Counted from the first letter of the stretch, positions 29,892 through 39,178 are shown. The stretch is DNA of 64,000 bases from an uncultured Bartonella sp. (GCA_945285915.1 CALYQL010000001.1:62001-126000), one strand, 5' to 3'. Numbers and translations: made by a program. Notes: a model not told the origin generated them from the letters alone.

Positions 29892-30574
29892 TCAACTGTC
29901 ATCACCCAATTGCTTTTCAAGCGCCTGACGAGAAAGACCGACCATATAAGGAAGTTAATCGAGCGACCTGAATTTGACTTCGACAGAACCGTTTCCCCAA
30001 TGGTTAAGATGAGAAATATTGCGGCAAAACGTCAGCAAAATTCGTTTCCGCTTTATAGGCGATATAGTGCTTCAAGAATTCTTCTTGCACATTGCCATCG
30101 AGATTAAGTATTTCTTTGCAAAAAGCCTCGAACAGTACTCGTGTAATGCCACTTTGTAAAAACGGATGATCGGCAATTGTATATGCATTCAAAACCGGTT
30201 TTTCAGGCTTGAAACGTTCAAGCGATTCTTCGGATATATCCGGTGCACACCAGATATTGATCGCCTGATTAGAAAGTTTTTTCGCCAGACACGTTCAACT
30301 TCGGTTATCAGATATTCGCGAAAATGCGTGACTTCTATCAGCGCTGCCTTGGTAACTGTTCTATTGACTAGCTCAAGAGAATACAGTTTTGGCAGCACAA
30401 AAATAACATAGGAAATGCTGAGCTCTGTTAGCGTGACGATAGGCTGCTGCACAAATGCTTAATAGAGAAACACAATTAGGTCTAAGAAGCAGGCTTTTTT
30501 CATTTTTTCAGTCTCTAAGTTTTCGTAGATGGTGTCTTGCAATGATGATCGAGTGTTTCGTTAGCATTCGTCAT
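29892..30574 (-). pseudogene. Multiply frameshifted gene upstream of hsdM
   Basis: Several minus-strand fragments join into one degraded protein of about 225 aa. It starts MTNANETLDHH, shifts frame to QDTIYENLETEKMKKAC, hits a TAA, continues as the piece with TELSISYVIFVLPKLYSLE and EYLITEVERVWRKN, shifts at an A6 run into LSNQAINIWCAPDISEE and TIADHPFLQSGITRVLFEAF, and after another shift and a TAG/TAA ends PYMVGLSRQALEKQLGDDS. At least two frameshifts and two stops are needed. I do not recognise the family. Position suggests a former accessory gene of the hsd operon or of the adjacent phage remnant. Confidence 0.6.
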
Positions 30575-30738
30575 TCTCTCTAAAACTCTATTTCCTTATT
30601 TCCCTATTGATGACATAAGGAAATAAGGAATTGCGCGCGAGCCTCGAGAAGGTCTTTGTGACTCATCGCTTAAAATGTGATGTCCTATTGTGTACTAATA
30701 TCTATAGCGAAAACGATTATGGAAATATCGAGGATGCA

Positions 30739-31026
30739 TCAGGTATGTGATTGAAGTTTGTATTCGTATAATTCGTCCGGATAATTCACCTCGATAAAGT
30801 CTCTGGCGCCGTTTTGAAATGCACCGATAATCAGATCTTTTTTTTGCGCTTCAAGCTCGGCGTTCAAATCAATCAAGCCGTTTATTGTCGCTTCTTTCTG
30901 TTTGCGCAGTTCGTACATTTTCACCAGATACTGCACCTTTTGGTCTTCGATCTTCTCATGCTGTTTCATAAGTTCTTTGACCAAGTGGGCGGTTCGATGT
31001 TTCTTGAAATTAAAAAAGCCGAGCAA
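30739..31026 (-). CDS. Hypothetical 95-aa coiled-coil protein
   Basis: A short charged protein, FFNFKKHRTAHLVKELMKQHEK onward split as HLVKELMKQHEK and MYELRKQKEATINGLIDLN, with a central helix of heptad character and a C-terminal EVNYPDELYEYKL. The TTG start has GGGAG 8 nt upstream. It has no signal or membrane segment. It lies in the island between the broken gene and the phage tail remnants. Family unknown; a small phage or accessory protein is likely. Confidence 0.5.
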   Translation of the reverse strand: MLGFFNFKKHRTAHLVKELMKQHEKIEDQKVQYLVKMYELRKQKEATINGLIDLNAELEAQKKDLIIGAFQNGARDFIEVNYPDELYEYKLQSHT

Positions 31027-31219
31027 TTTTAAGTCTCCCTGGAAGATAACAACTCGTTGTTATAGCGAGACGAAAACTGGATTTTATGAGGTACGAACCG
31101 GATAGAGCGTACGTGCGTAAAAAATCACATACCGACGACACATATCCATGGTAGAAAACGCCTACAACAGATTCTCTTCTATTGTGTTTTCATTTTGTTT
31201 GAATACACTCTTTTTGGGT

Positions 31220-31429
31220 TTACATAAAACCTTCCCTAATCGAAAGTTTTTTTGACTTCATGTCATCATATCGACCCTCAGGTTCAGAGGCAACCACCAC
31301 AAAGAAATGTTCGCGACTGTTTAGTCCGTTTTTGAATGTGGACGCCTCAATGAGACCATTGTAACGCATGATTAGCTCGGTTGCTCTTATCAGCAGTTCA
31401 AGGAGCTCCGAATAGTCAACCGTCAACAA
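31220..31429 (-). CDS. Short ORF of uncertain status (69 aa)
   Basis: A minus-strand frame reading TVDYSELLELLIRATELIM and NSREHFFVVVASEPEGRYDD. The composition is protein-like, and it is just downstream of the tail-fibre fragment, so it may be a leftover of a phage gene. There is no clear ribosome-binding site or family match. Confidence 0.3.
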   Translation of the reverse strand: MLTVDYSELLELLIRATELIMRYNGLIEASTFKNGLNSREHFFVVVASEPEGRYDDMKSKKLSIREGFM

Positions 31430-31498
31430 TCTATAATCAATTGATTTTACTTAAAAAAATATGCTACATTAAACCGAAAGAGGTGTTCAGTTTAATCA

Positions 31499-31669
31499 CT
31501 ACCGATAATAACGCGACCGGTTTATAACTATTGATAACTCTTCTTGAATAGAATTTAAAAATGCGGCATCGACACGTGTACCGGTTACGCCAGTCTCTGC
31601 ATTTTGATCACGAAAACCACGCCTCCCATCGCCTAAGTCAATGTAGTTTTGTCCCTCTGTAAGATCCAT
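31499..31669 (-). pseudogene. Phage tail-fibre N-terminal fragment
   Basis: A 56-aa piece starting at ATG 31669 with AGGAG 7 nt upstream. It contains GFRDQNAETGVTGTRVDAAF and LNSIQEELSIVI, the typical N-terminal motif of phage tail-fibre proteins, then stops. The normal protein is several hundred residues, so this is a truncated remnant. It follows the YmfQ-like remnant in the usual Mu-like order. Confidence 0.65.
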
Positions 31670-31714
31670 ATGATTACTCCTGATACATGAAAACAAGTGT
31701 GGTATGAGCAGGTT

Positions 31715-32260
31715 TTAAGCGTCGTAAAACATATTCCACATTATCGTAAAGCCATAAAGACGCTCCCATGTCTCACTACTGCCTGAAATGAAAAACACAG
31801 GATTAATTAACTTCAACCTGACACGCCATACAAACTTTTCACCTTCCGGAATAAGAAGATCACCAGCTACCATGTCATTTGCTATAGATGGCCAAAACTC
31901 ATCTATTGTTGTAGAAACGCCCAAGTTGCGAGCTATTTGGGTGAAATAAGCAATCGATTGACCACCCGTTGCCGTCCATCTTTGGTGCGCATGCCGTCGT
32001 CGTTGTTCTTTTGTCTAGGTATTTAAATCTCTTCCGCACGGATCAGCATCGAGAACACGTTCGAAATCATCCAGCAAATAATTTGATGACCGCGGATTGA
32101 TTTCGTTCATCGTATCTTCAGCAGCCTGTTCACCATCCGAAAATCCATATGAAAAGGCTTAATAGAAGGCATCTATAATGCTTTCACGTTTTGCCAAGGC
32201 AAATCTAGGTGGAATTTTGGTAATGATACTGCTTTTTATATCTTCTGATGACCGACTCAT
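31715..32260 (-). pseudogene. YmfQ/Mu gp48-like phage tail protein, two nonsense codons
   Basis: One continuous frame of 181 codons on the minus strand with in-frame TAA at 32159-32161 and TAG at 32015-32017. Family hallmarks are NPRSSNYLLDDFERVLDADP, RWTATGGQSIAYFTQIARNL and the closing ETWERLYGF region, as in DUF2313 (YmfQ) tail proteins. The frame is otherwise kept, so decay is by point mutation and fairly recent. Its ATG overlaps the stop of the preceding baseplate remnant. Confidence 0.7.
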
Positions 32261-32367
32261 CTTGGAGCCTCAAAAATGACATCACCAGCAATTGGATATT
32301 CCGTTCTATCTAAATTGAATGGTCGTTCATTGTCTTCCAACCGGAAAGCAGAATTGGTATTGGCTGC
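32257..32367 (-). pseudogene. Phage tail/baseplate gene 3' remnant
   Basis: An open frame of 36 codons ending RTEYPIAGDVIFEAPR, with its TGA overlapping the ATG of the YmfQ-like remnant. In Mu-like phages the gene before gp48 is the baseplate J protein; that identity is inferred from position only. Upstream the frame is closed by a TAA at 32368-32370, beyond which it reads LTSLMTLSLLELSVKRRS. Confidence 0.4.
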
Positions 32368-32538
32368 TTATGACCTTCTTTTGACAGATAATTCCAATAA
32401 AGATAGCGTCATAAGACTCGTAAGAGCAGCTTAAATTAACTATAATTTTAAATTGATTGTTCACCATACGTTCTTTTTCTTGAAACTTTAAAATACTCAT
32501 AGCAAGTTTTTTCATGAAGTTACCTGCGGGGGAGAAAA

Positions 32539-32709
32539 ATGGACGAATACAGCAGTGAAAAGGCTAAGATAAAATCTATTATTCGTGATAGTTTGGCTAA
32601 TGATAACGGACATACATCTCAAAAACCTATTATTGAGATACATATGCATGATGGTATTATTGACGTCGAATTATCTGCATCAGCCATGGGAAAACTACGG
32701 ATCAAATAA
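32539..32709 (+). CDS. Small 56-aa protein with strong RBS
   Basis: ATG at 32539 is preceded by GGGGGAG 4 nt upstream. The product starts MDEYSSEKAKIKSIIRDSL and ends SASAMGKLRIK, with a central EIHMHDGIIDVELS segment; it is charged and soluble. It is the only plus-strand candidate gene in the island. The family is unknown. Its position beside the right repeat, opposed to all neighbours, suggests separate expression. Confidence 0.45.
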   Translation: MDEYSSEKAKIKSIIRDSLANDNGHTSQKPIIEIHMHDGIIDVELSASAMGKLRIK

Positions 32710-32863
32710 CGTTTTCATCGAATGATGTTGACGTAATCTTTTTTCTGACAAGATCAAAAGAAAATACAATAAAATCAAATAGTAAGATTATGTTTATGGA
32801 GATTACGTCAAAGTGCCGAAATCTTTTTTGCCTTTCACAGCATTTTAGGGTAGTTGATTTCAT

Positions 32864-33143
32864 AAAATTACGGCGGTCGTAATTTTCTTCAAAGCCGGTT
32901 TTACGGGCTTTTAAAGGTGCTTCAAAGGTTTTTAAAATTTCTGCATGACATTTCACTGAAAAATAACAGACGGTCAATTTTTGTCATTATTTCGGGCGTT
33001 TTGACTAAATTCATGTGTCAAATTTATTTTTCACGATTTAACGCACCATCACTGAAAAGCCCTTTATTTTCAGCGTGTTCCCATGAAATACCGGTTTATC
33101 CCGCCATATCCCGTCTACTGTAATATATAATGTCAAACAACAA
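32864..33143. repeat. Long direct repeat, copy 2 (right island end)
   Basis: A 280-bp copy of the element at 23090-23359, same orientation. The first 110 bp differ at about six positions; the second half is more diverged, with small insertions. The first two hairpins and the CTGAAAA/TTTTCAG hairpin keep their stems. The CACGGT/ACCGTG palindrome of copy 1 is lost here. Confidence 0.8.
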
Positions 33144-33153
33144 CCGTATAAAA
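33142..33153. repeat. Right 12-bp flank of the island
   Basis: An exact match (AACCGTATAAAA) to 23081-23092. It directly follows repeat copy 2, sharing its last two bases. Confidence 0.5.
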
Positions 33154-33778
33154 TCTGCTGGCCCCACGATCTCATTCGTATTAAAGCATTGAATGCAACA
33201 TATGCTTTTTCGATGTTTGTGATTGCTGTTTGTTGGCTACTAATTTTACCGTAGATTATTCAGCGTGTTGTTCTAATAGATATATTCAATTATTTTCTGA
33301 ACAAATCATCGCATTTTTTTAGCAACCACGTATGTTGGTTTTAAAGTTCTAATTCAATCAGAAATTTTGTGGATTTGTCTAGCCATCCGTTTCGCCCAAA
33401 AGCCTGCAACATTTGTACAAGCCTCTAATGTTTGTATGATGGGAGATGGTGAATTTTCCAGATATGCATCAGGCAGATACCTACAAAATGTTCAAAATGC
33501 ATGATGTTAAAAAACTTATTGATTTGGATATAATCTTCAAAACATTAATCTGAAATTCATCTACATACACAAATCAGTCCAAGTTTTTTAGGCATCATAA
33601 TAGATAATATGGCATAGACTTTACGATAATACCGGGCACAAAAAAACATAAGGTTCTAAATCGGCGTTCCAGTGCTTTGAAACAATCAAAAATTGTTAAA
33701 TTTCATGAAACTGTATTTATGCATGTTTTGGTTTCGAGAGATTTTTCCACTCGATTTAATTTATCTTTGAGCAACTTT
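33154..33778. other. 625-bp intergenic region, no gene seen
   Basis: Between the island end and the stop of the GT2 synthase. No frame with a ribosome-binding site is credible; an apparent plus-strand frame entering the GT2 gene is a shadow. A weak hairpin TCGAG/CTCGA near 33735 might end the polysaccharide operon. Confidence 0.4.
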
Positions 33779-35212
33779 TTATTTTTTGTCTGTTTTGTTG
33801 CTACTATCAAATCCCGTTCTTTTTATACTTCCCCAAGTTGTATCTCCAGAAAAATACTTCCAAGCCGCCTTTATGCGCCAAAAGCTATTGATCTGCCTAT
33901 ATCCAAAACACTCGATAACGGCTGCAAGAAATAATTTGAAAATATATTTTGGTTTTCGTAAATGCCCTATGTTTATCTGTTCCAATAGAATTGCAATAAG
34001 GCTAACAAATATCCCGTACATAAAAATCATAAAAACAAATGATAATAGGAATTCTATTGTCATAACTTTAAAATAACATACGATGGGAAGTATAATATAG
34101 CTGATAAGCTCCAACACTGGTTCAGCAATATCAATAATAAAAACTATCGGTATACCGATAAGGCCAATACGTCCATAACGATAATTCAACATAATATCGC
34201 GGTGCCGGAAATAGACTTCTAATGCTCCTCTTTGCCAACGTGTTCGTTGTTTAGAAAGCGTGGCTAAATCTTCAGGAGCCTCTGTCCAACATACAGCATC
34301 AGGAACAAATCCAATTTTATAATCCCGCTTATTTTCCCGCATATATCGGTGCAACTTGATGATAACGTCGAAATCCTCACCGACTGAATTTCTGGTATAT
34401 CCACCAACGGTGATAACATCCTTGCGGTTAAATACGCCAAACGCGCCAGAAATAAGCGTTAGAGTGTTGATATATCCCCATGCAAACCGTGCCATCAGAA
34501 AAACACGTATATATTCAAGTATCTGAAAATAAACCAGAAGTTTGGGTCGAATATCAAAACGTTCCAAATGGCCTTTGTTGATCTTTGATCCATTGGCAAC
34601 CATGACGCTGCCGCCAACAGCTACAGTGCGTACTGGATCATCAACAAAGGGTTGGACAACACGAAGCAGGCTATCAGGTTCTAATATTGTATCAGCATCA
34701 ACCATACATATGAGTTTCATGCGTGAAACATTAATTCCTGCGTTTTGCGCATCGGCTTTGCCACCATTTTCCTTATCAACAACAATGAGATTGGCATATT
34801 GCCTTGATCGATAAAGGCCTCGGATTTCTTGATGTGGCAAAATGTTGTCAACTAGTCTACTCGTTAATTCAAGCTCAAATTCTTTTATTAATACGGCCAG
34901 CATATTATCTTTGGAACCATCATTGACGATGATGATTTCCGACATTGGATATTCCAATGAAATGAGAGAATAGACAGATTCGACAATCGTTTTTTCTTCA
35001 TTATAGGCTGGAACAATAATCGAAACGGGTGGTGCATTATCTTTATAGCTTTGCCAAAGAAGACCATCTTTTGGAACAGATGCATGATGCAAATAAGCAA
35101 ACAACGTCAGCAAAAGCTGAACGAGCATTATGACAACCCAGAAACTATAGCTAGTAAAAACAAAAGCAAACGAAATATTGAAAAACCAGACAATAAACGT
35201 CCCATTCATCAT
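33779..35212 (-). CDS. Processive GT2 polysaccharide synthase (PgaC/BcsA-like)
   Basis: A 477-aa membrane glycosyltransferase. Two N-terminal hydrophobic helices (residues 5-42) precede a GT-A domain with VNDGS (96-100), DAD (172-174), GED (278-280) and the processive-synthase motif QRTRW (322-326). About four C-terminal helices follow. The enzyme would polymerise and pass a glycan across the inner membrane. It has no C-terminal PilZ domain. It is last in the operon and overlaps the HEAT-repeat gene by 4 nt. The sugar is unknown; PgaC-like poly-GlcNAc or another hexose polymer is possible. Confidence 0.85.
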   Translation of the reverse strand: MMNGTFIVWFFNISFAFVFTSYSFWVVIMLVQLLLTLFAYLHHASVPKDGLLWQSYKDNAPPVSIIVPAYNEEKTIVESVYSLISLEYPMSEIIIVNDGSKDNMLAVLIKEFELELTSRLVDNILPHQEIRGLYRSRQYANLIVVDKENGGKADAQNAGINVSRMKLICMVDADTILEPDSLLRVVQPFVDDPVRTVAVGGSVMVANGSKINKGHLERFDIRPKLLVYFQILEYIRVFLMARFAWGYINTLTLISGAFGVFNRKDVITVGGYTRNSVGEDFDVIIKLHRYMRENKRDYKIGFVPDAVCWTEAPEDLATLSKQRTRWQRGALEVYFRHRDIMLNYRYGRIGLIGIPIVFIIDIAEPVLELISYIILPIVCYFKVMTIEFLLSFVFMIFMYGIFVSLIAILLEQINIGHLRKPKYIFKLFLAAVIECFGYRQINSFWRIKAAWKYFSGDTTWGSIKRTGFDSSNKTDKK

Positions 35213-36219
35213 TTTTCCCCTATTCGTAAGAAAAATGATGCGGCACTGCGTGCCTCTATACTTCCAGTTTGTCCTATCGTTACCAAAACCAAATGTCCAC
35301 TCGAACCGTTTGATAATAAAGCCCTGCCTGCAGCATAAATGACAGGTAGATCATATTCGGTGACAAAACGCCCACATAACTTATTAAACCAATCAACATC
35401 TGCCGCTTCCAACGCGGCTATGGTATTATGCTCTTCATTGGTGGTTGTTTGTTCTGCTTCCCAAGCCTGTTTTGCTAAAACACTAAACCGTTTTTTCAAT
35501 TTCTTTATTTTTGTATATTTTCTTTTTTTAGAAAAATATTGTTCATTTTGCTGATGGATAATATTGGACAGAATATTAATAGCACCAGAACGAATTAATG
35601 CTGGAATTTCTTGCCGTTGCGCGAGTTCTATCAGTTCATCAACAAACTTATTTTGCAACAAATTCTCATTCGTTGCACGGCCATGCAAAATTCTATGCCT
35701 TTGTTGGTTGATATGAATTTCATGACTAAGTAAATCGATATCGTTGTTTAAAAGCACCAGAGCTGAAGCCGTACGAACTATTCTAGATTTATCAGCCAAG
35801 CCTTTTTCCAATATATTTTTAACGTCTTTTATCGGAAATATGGCGAGTGCATCAATAATCTTGAGGCGAATAGAACAAGTTGACCAACGCATTTTTTTGT
35901 GCAGAGCATTAATCGCACCGACATTTATCAGACACGCAATCGCGAATTGCCGTGTTTCGACATTCTGAATTTTGTTTACATATCCAATAAACTTCAGAAT
36001 TTCCCGCACATGCGATATTTTTAATTTTATATTCGAATGATTACTGTGGTTTCCTTTAATTAAAGTCAGAAATGCCCGTCTATTTTTTATGACGCGCTTA
36101 CGCCTCATAAACATAAAAAGGTAATATCCTGTCGTGCAAACCAATACAGACAGTGAAGCCCCGGCGTAAAAAAGGCCAATCCAAATTGCTGAAGCTGTCC
36201 ATGGGATTTGAATAATCAT
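35209..36219 (-). CDS. Membrane-anchored HEAT-repeat protein of the EPS locus
   Basis: A 336-aa protein with one N-terminal transmembrane helix (SIWIGLFYAG to YYLFMFM, about residues 10-37), a basic stop-transfer RRKRV and then alpha-helical repeats of HEAT type (for example RTASALVLLNNDID and IRSGAINILSNIIH). A Cys/acid-rich C-terminal part ends GSIEARSAASFFLRIGEK. HEAT-repeat proteins next to GT2 synthases and TPR porins occur in other synthase-dependent loci; here it probably scaffolds the synthase at the membrane. It sits between the TPR-barrel gene (adjacent) and the synthase (4-nt overlap). Confidence 0.7.
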   Translation of the reverse strand: MIIQIPWTASAIWIGLFYAGASLSVLVCTTGYYLFMFMRRKRVIKNRRAFLTLIKGNHSNHSNIKLKISHVREILKFIGYVNKIQNVETRQFAIACLINVGAINALHKKMRWSTCSIRLKIIDALAIFPIKDVKNILEKGLADKSRIVRTASALVLLNNDIDLLSHEIHINQQRHRILHGRATNENLLQNKFVDELIELAQRQEIPALIRSGAINILSNIIHQQNEQYFSKKRKYTKIKKLKKRFSVLAKQAWEAEQTTTNEEHNTIAALEAADVDWFNKLCGRFVTEYDLPVIYAAGRALLSNGSSGHLVLVTIGQTGSIEARSAASFFLRIGEK

Positions 36220-38982
36220 TTAAAAATGCCGTGTTAAACTTAGGTCATATACCATGCGGTTATATGCATTTTCCCGCTGGTCTCTATCCAGATTAAGACC
36301 AATGGTGGTTTCATCGCTTAAATCAAAGCCTACTCCTCCAAAAATAGCTTTTGTTGGGATCATTTCGTCTCCAGATGATTCCAGTGTGTCGGAATAACCG
36401 ATATTGAAATGTAATGAACTGATTGGGCTTGCATCAGCCCGTAATAGGTACCCGCCCGAGTGGCGGTTCATTTGATCAAAAATGTTGATCCATTGAACAT
36501 ATAAAACGAAATCATCATCCAAAAATGATTGTCGTAAGCCTGGTGTAATTGTTTTCACAACACCATTGTCATACCAATCACTTTTCGCATCCAATGTGGC
36601 ACCCAACATGCCAATATGATCGACTTTGATAACCGGAATACTTCCACCAGCCCGGACTGTATAGCGAGCGAGAATATCTGCATCTGGTGTTACCGCACCA
36701 CCGATATACCCCCATACCAACTCCTTGAATTGATGGGCTAATGTCATTTCTATTTGCTGATCATCTTTTCCAAAACGACGCGCCAGCCCAATGCGGCCAG
36801 TCAGAATATTTGTTTCCGACAATCGATAGGATAAAGCGATACCCCCATCTCGCCAGTCTTTATAAGGCTTAGTCAATGAACTATAACTGCCATCGGCATC
36901 AAGACGCCAACGCTTGCGTATGGGGGCGGCAAGTCTATCAGCAGCATCGCTCCCTTTCGGGTCGATAGTTTGAGCTGTTTTATAGGCAAGAACCGCCTTA
37001 TGATCTTGCAGCAAACCGCGCTCTGCATCACCTAAACCTATCCAAAGCGAAGCATTTTTCGGATTGGTTGAAATTTGTTGATTGAAGGCCTTTATTGCCT
37101 CCTTATATCGATGTTCAAAAAGATAAATTTGGGCATTGAGATAAATGAGACGCTCATCATTTGGATAGTGATTTAACGCCTCAAAAATACGGCGACGTGC
37201 AAGGAAATAGTCTTTCTGCCAAATGGCACTATTAATCTTGCCGATATAGGCATCTATGCAATTGGGACAAAGCACAAGAACATGGTCAAATGTTTGTTCT
37301 GCTTGATCGAATTTTCTTTGAAAAAGTTGCACATTGCCGAGTTTTACAATGAGATCTGTATCACTGTGTGCCATTTTTATGGCTTTTTGATAAAGACTTT
37401 CCGCTTCTGGAAAATCTCTGCCCGATGCTACAATTCTTGAAGCTTTTTCCGTAAGCTGCCCGATCTTCCGATTATAGTCCAGTGATTTTGAAGGACTTTT
37501 CTTGTGTCTAATGACTGTCTTCGCTTTTGCGTCAATTGCTTTATCAATATTGCTCGCAAGTTTGGTTAACTCTTCGTCAGATGGTGCTTGCGACAATGCC
37601 ATTTCAACGAATAGTTTTGCTGTCGCCAAGTCGTTTTGCCAATATGCAATACGTGCCAAACCTGCACGCGCCTCAGTGTAATTGGGCGCTATCTCTAATG
37701 CTTTGGTAAAACTCTGTTTGGCTTCATCAATCTCTCCTAAAGGCAGCAAACTCAAACCAAGTTGCACCAAGATATCCGGATTATCCGGATCCAATTTCAA
37801 GGCTTCTTCCAGATAGTTTTTTGCTTGCTTAAAATGAAGAAGTTTGCGTTCGTTATACCCTTGTTCATATAATTTTGATGCTTGAACTTTACTTATCGAT
37901 GTTACCAAGCTGGCAGGATTGTTTGTTTTTTCTTTCAATTCGCCTTGATTAAATTTTACGGCCTTTTCCAACGTTAAAGCCATATTTTTTGCGGATACAT
38001 TATTGGGAGCAAGCAAAATAAGTTTCTGGACTGTACTTTGTGCTTTTTTAAAATCACCTTCCCAATAATAGACAGATGCCAGCATTAAACGAGCACGCGA
38101 TGAGGTTGGATTATAACGAATAGCGGCGAGAATATCGTGTTTAGCAACTTGAATATTGCCGCGTAACACTTCAATCGACGCCAATTTAAGCAAGTAATCT
38201 TCTTTTTCGAAAGCTAATAAGTAAGTTTTTATTGAAAAATTAGCTAGATAATAACTGGAGATACTTTTTTTCACATGGTCAGCATTATGTAAATTTTGTC
38301 TTGTCAGGCTTCCCTTAACCTGATTGATATTTGATTTTTCATCAGGAACACGCAACGGTGTGTATTGCTCAGAAAATAACAATAAAGGCAAAGAAGCAGC
38401 ATTTGCTGCTTCTTTGCCTGTTTGTTTGTCCTGTTCTCTTCGTGCTGCAATCAATTGCTGTTTAAGCTGCTTAGCCTCTTCATTCTCAGGAGCATTTGCC
38501 AATAAGTCATCAATCAGTTTTGATGCTTCCGATAAATTGTTATGCGCATAGGCTATTTTTGCGAGATAAAATTTGGCTTCGCTGTCATCAGGAATATGTT
38601 CAAGAACACGTTGAAAGTCCTGTTTTGCTTTATCCATATCACCCAGACTTAAACGGGCAATACCAAGTTCTCTCAAAACATCTGTATTATCAGACCATAT
38701 GTCTGCAGCTTGTTGAAGGTTTTTGACAGCATCTTGATATTGACCCTCAAGACGCTGTTTATACCCCTCTTCAAACAGTTTTTTGGGATCGTGACTGTCG
38801 CTTTGATTGGAGCCGTCTGTAGAGGTATCCTTTTTATTGTAAGACACCCCATAGTTGTTGGGGTGCCCTGCAGATGCAAATTGTTTATGAAACAGAAAAC
38901 TATCTGATGTTTGTGCCCGTAGATTTGTGCATAATATCAAACTTAACGCTGATATTATTCCTACTGCCAAAGATCTTATCAT
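36220..38982 (-). CDS. TPR / outer-membrane beta-barrel export protein (PgaA/YaiO-like)
   Basis: About 920 aa. A signal peptide (IRSLAVGIISALSLILCTNL, cleaved near RAQ) is followed by some 15 TPR units from residue 70 to 660, such as YKQRLEGQYQDAVKNLQQAA and YNERKLLHFKQAKNYLEEAL, and by a C-terminal 230-residue YaiO-type barrel ending in the aromatic signature DLSLTRHF. This is the plan of the secretin-like exporters PgaA, BcsC and AlgK/AlgE. The ATG at 38982 is chosen because it puts the signal at the N-terminus; a GTG at 39009 would add 9 residues. It would carry polysaccharide through the periplasm and outer membrane. Confidence 0.82.
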   Translation of the reverse strand: MIRSLAVGIISALSLILCTNLRAQTSDSFLFHKQFASAGHPNNYGVSYNKKDTSTDGSNQSDSHDPKKLFEEGYKQRLEGQYQDAVKNLQQAADIWSDNTDVLRELGIARLSLGDMDKAKQDFQRVLEHIPDDSEAKFYLAKIAYAHNNLSEASKLIDDLLANAPENEEAKQLKQQLIAARREQDKQTGKEAANAASLPLLLFSEQYTPLRVPDEKSNINQVKGSLTRQNLHNADHVKKSISSYYLANFSIKTYLLAFEKEDYLLKLASIEVLRGNIQVAKHDILAAIRYNPTSSRARLMLASVYYWEGDFKKAQSTVQKLILLAPNNVSAKNMALTLEKAVKFNQGELKEKTNNPASLVTSISKVQASKLYEQGYNERKLLHFKQAKNYLEEALKLDPDNPDILVQLGLSLLPLGEIDEAKQSFTKALEIAPNYTEARAGLARIAYWQNDLATAKLFVEMALSQAPSDEELTKLASNIDKAIDAKAKTVIRHKKSPSKSLDYNRKIGQLTEKASRIVASGRDFPEAESLYQKAIKMAHSDTDLIVKLGNVQLFQRKFDQAEQTFDHVLVLCPNCIDAYIGKINSAIWQKDYFLARRRIFEALNHYPNDERLIYLNAQIYLFEHRYKEAIKAFNQQISTNPKNASLWIGLGDAERGLLQDHKAVLAYKTAQTIDPKGSDAADRLAAPIRKRWRLDADGSYSSLTKPYKDWRDGGIALSYRLSETNILTGRIGLARRFGKDDQQIEMTLAHQFKELVWGYIGGAVTPDADILARYTVRAGGSIPVIKVDHIGMLGATLDAKSDWYDNGVVKTITPGLRQSFLDDDFVLYVQWINIFDQMNRHSGGYLLRADASPISSLHFNIGYSDTLESSGDEMIPTKAIFGGVGFDLSDETTIGLNLDRDQRENAYNRMVYDLSLTRHF

Positions 38983-39178
38983 CGCCTGTTTCTCGCCCCT
39001 CGCAAGCACGACTTGGATATAGATAGCAAATCTTAATCATTTAAAAAACTTTAATTATTGAGTTATTATTTGTATGATAATATGAAATTATATCACACAA
39101 TTATATTTTTATGAATTATAATTATAATGATCTATGAAAAATATTAAAATATACTTAATTGCAACTAAAGGTTGAAAA

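Noticed and set aside
32702-32977. A short minus-strand frame in each long repeat (products beginning MTVCYF and containing KCHAEILKTFEA).
   Set aside because: In the shared part I count about five residue-changing differences and one silent difference between the copies, the opposite of a selected protein. The hairpins explain the conservation better.
23090-33143. CRISPR array or retron in the island.
   Set aside because: There are only two long repeats 9.5 kb apart, no spaced short repeats, no cas genes and no reverse transcriptase.
22869-33153. Integrase-type island inserted in tRNA-Ser(GGA).
   Set aside because: No second copy of the tRNA 3' end and no integrase is seen; the boundaries are the long repeats instead.
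33677-33934. An 85-codon plus-strand frame at the end of the GT2 gene.
   Set aside because: Half of it is antisense to the GT2 C-terminus and it has no ribosome-binding site.
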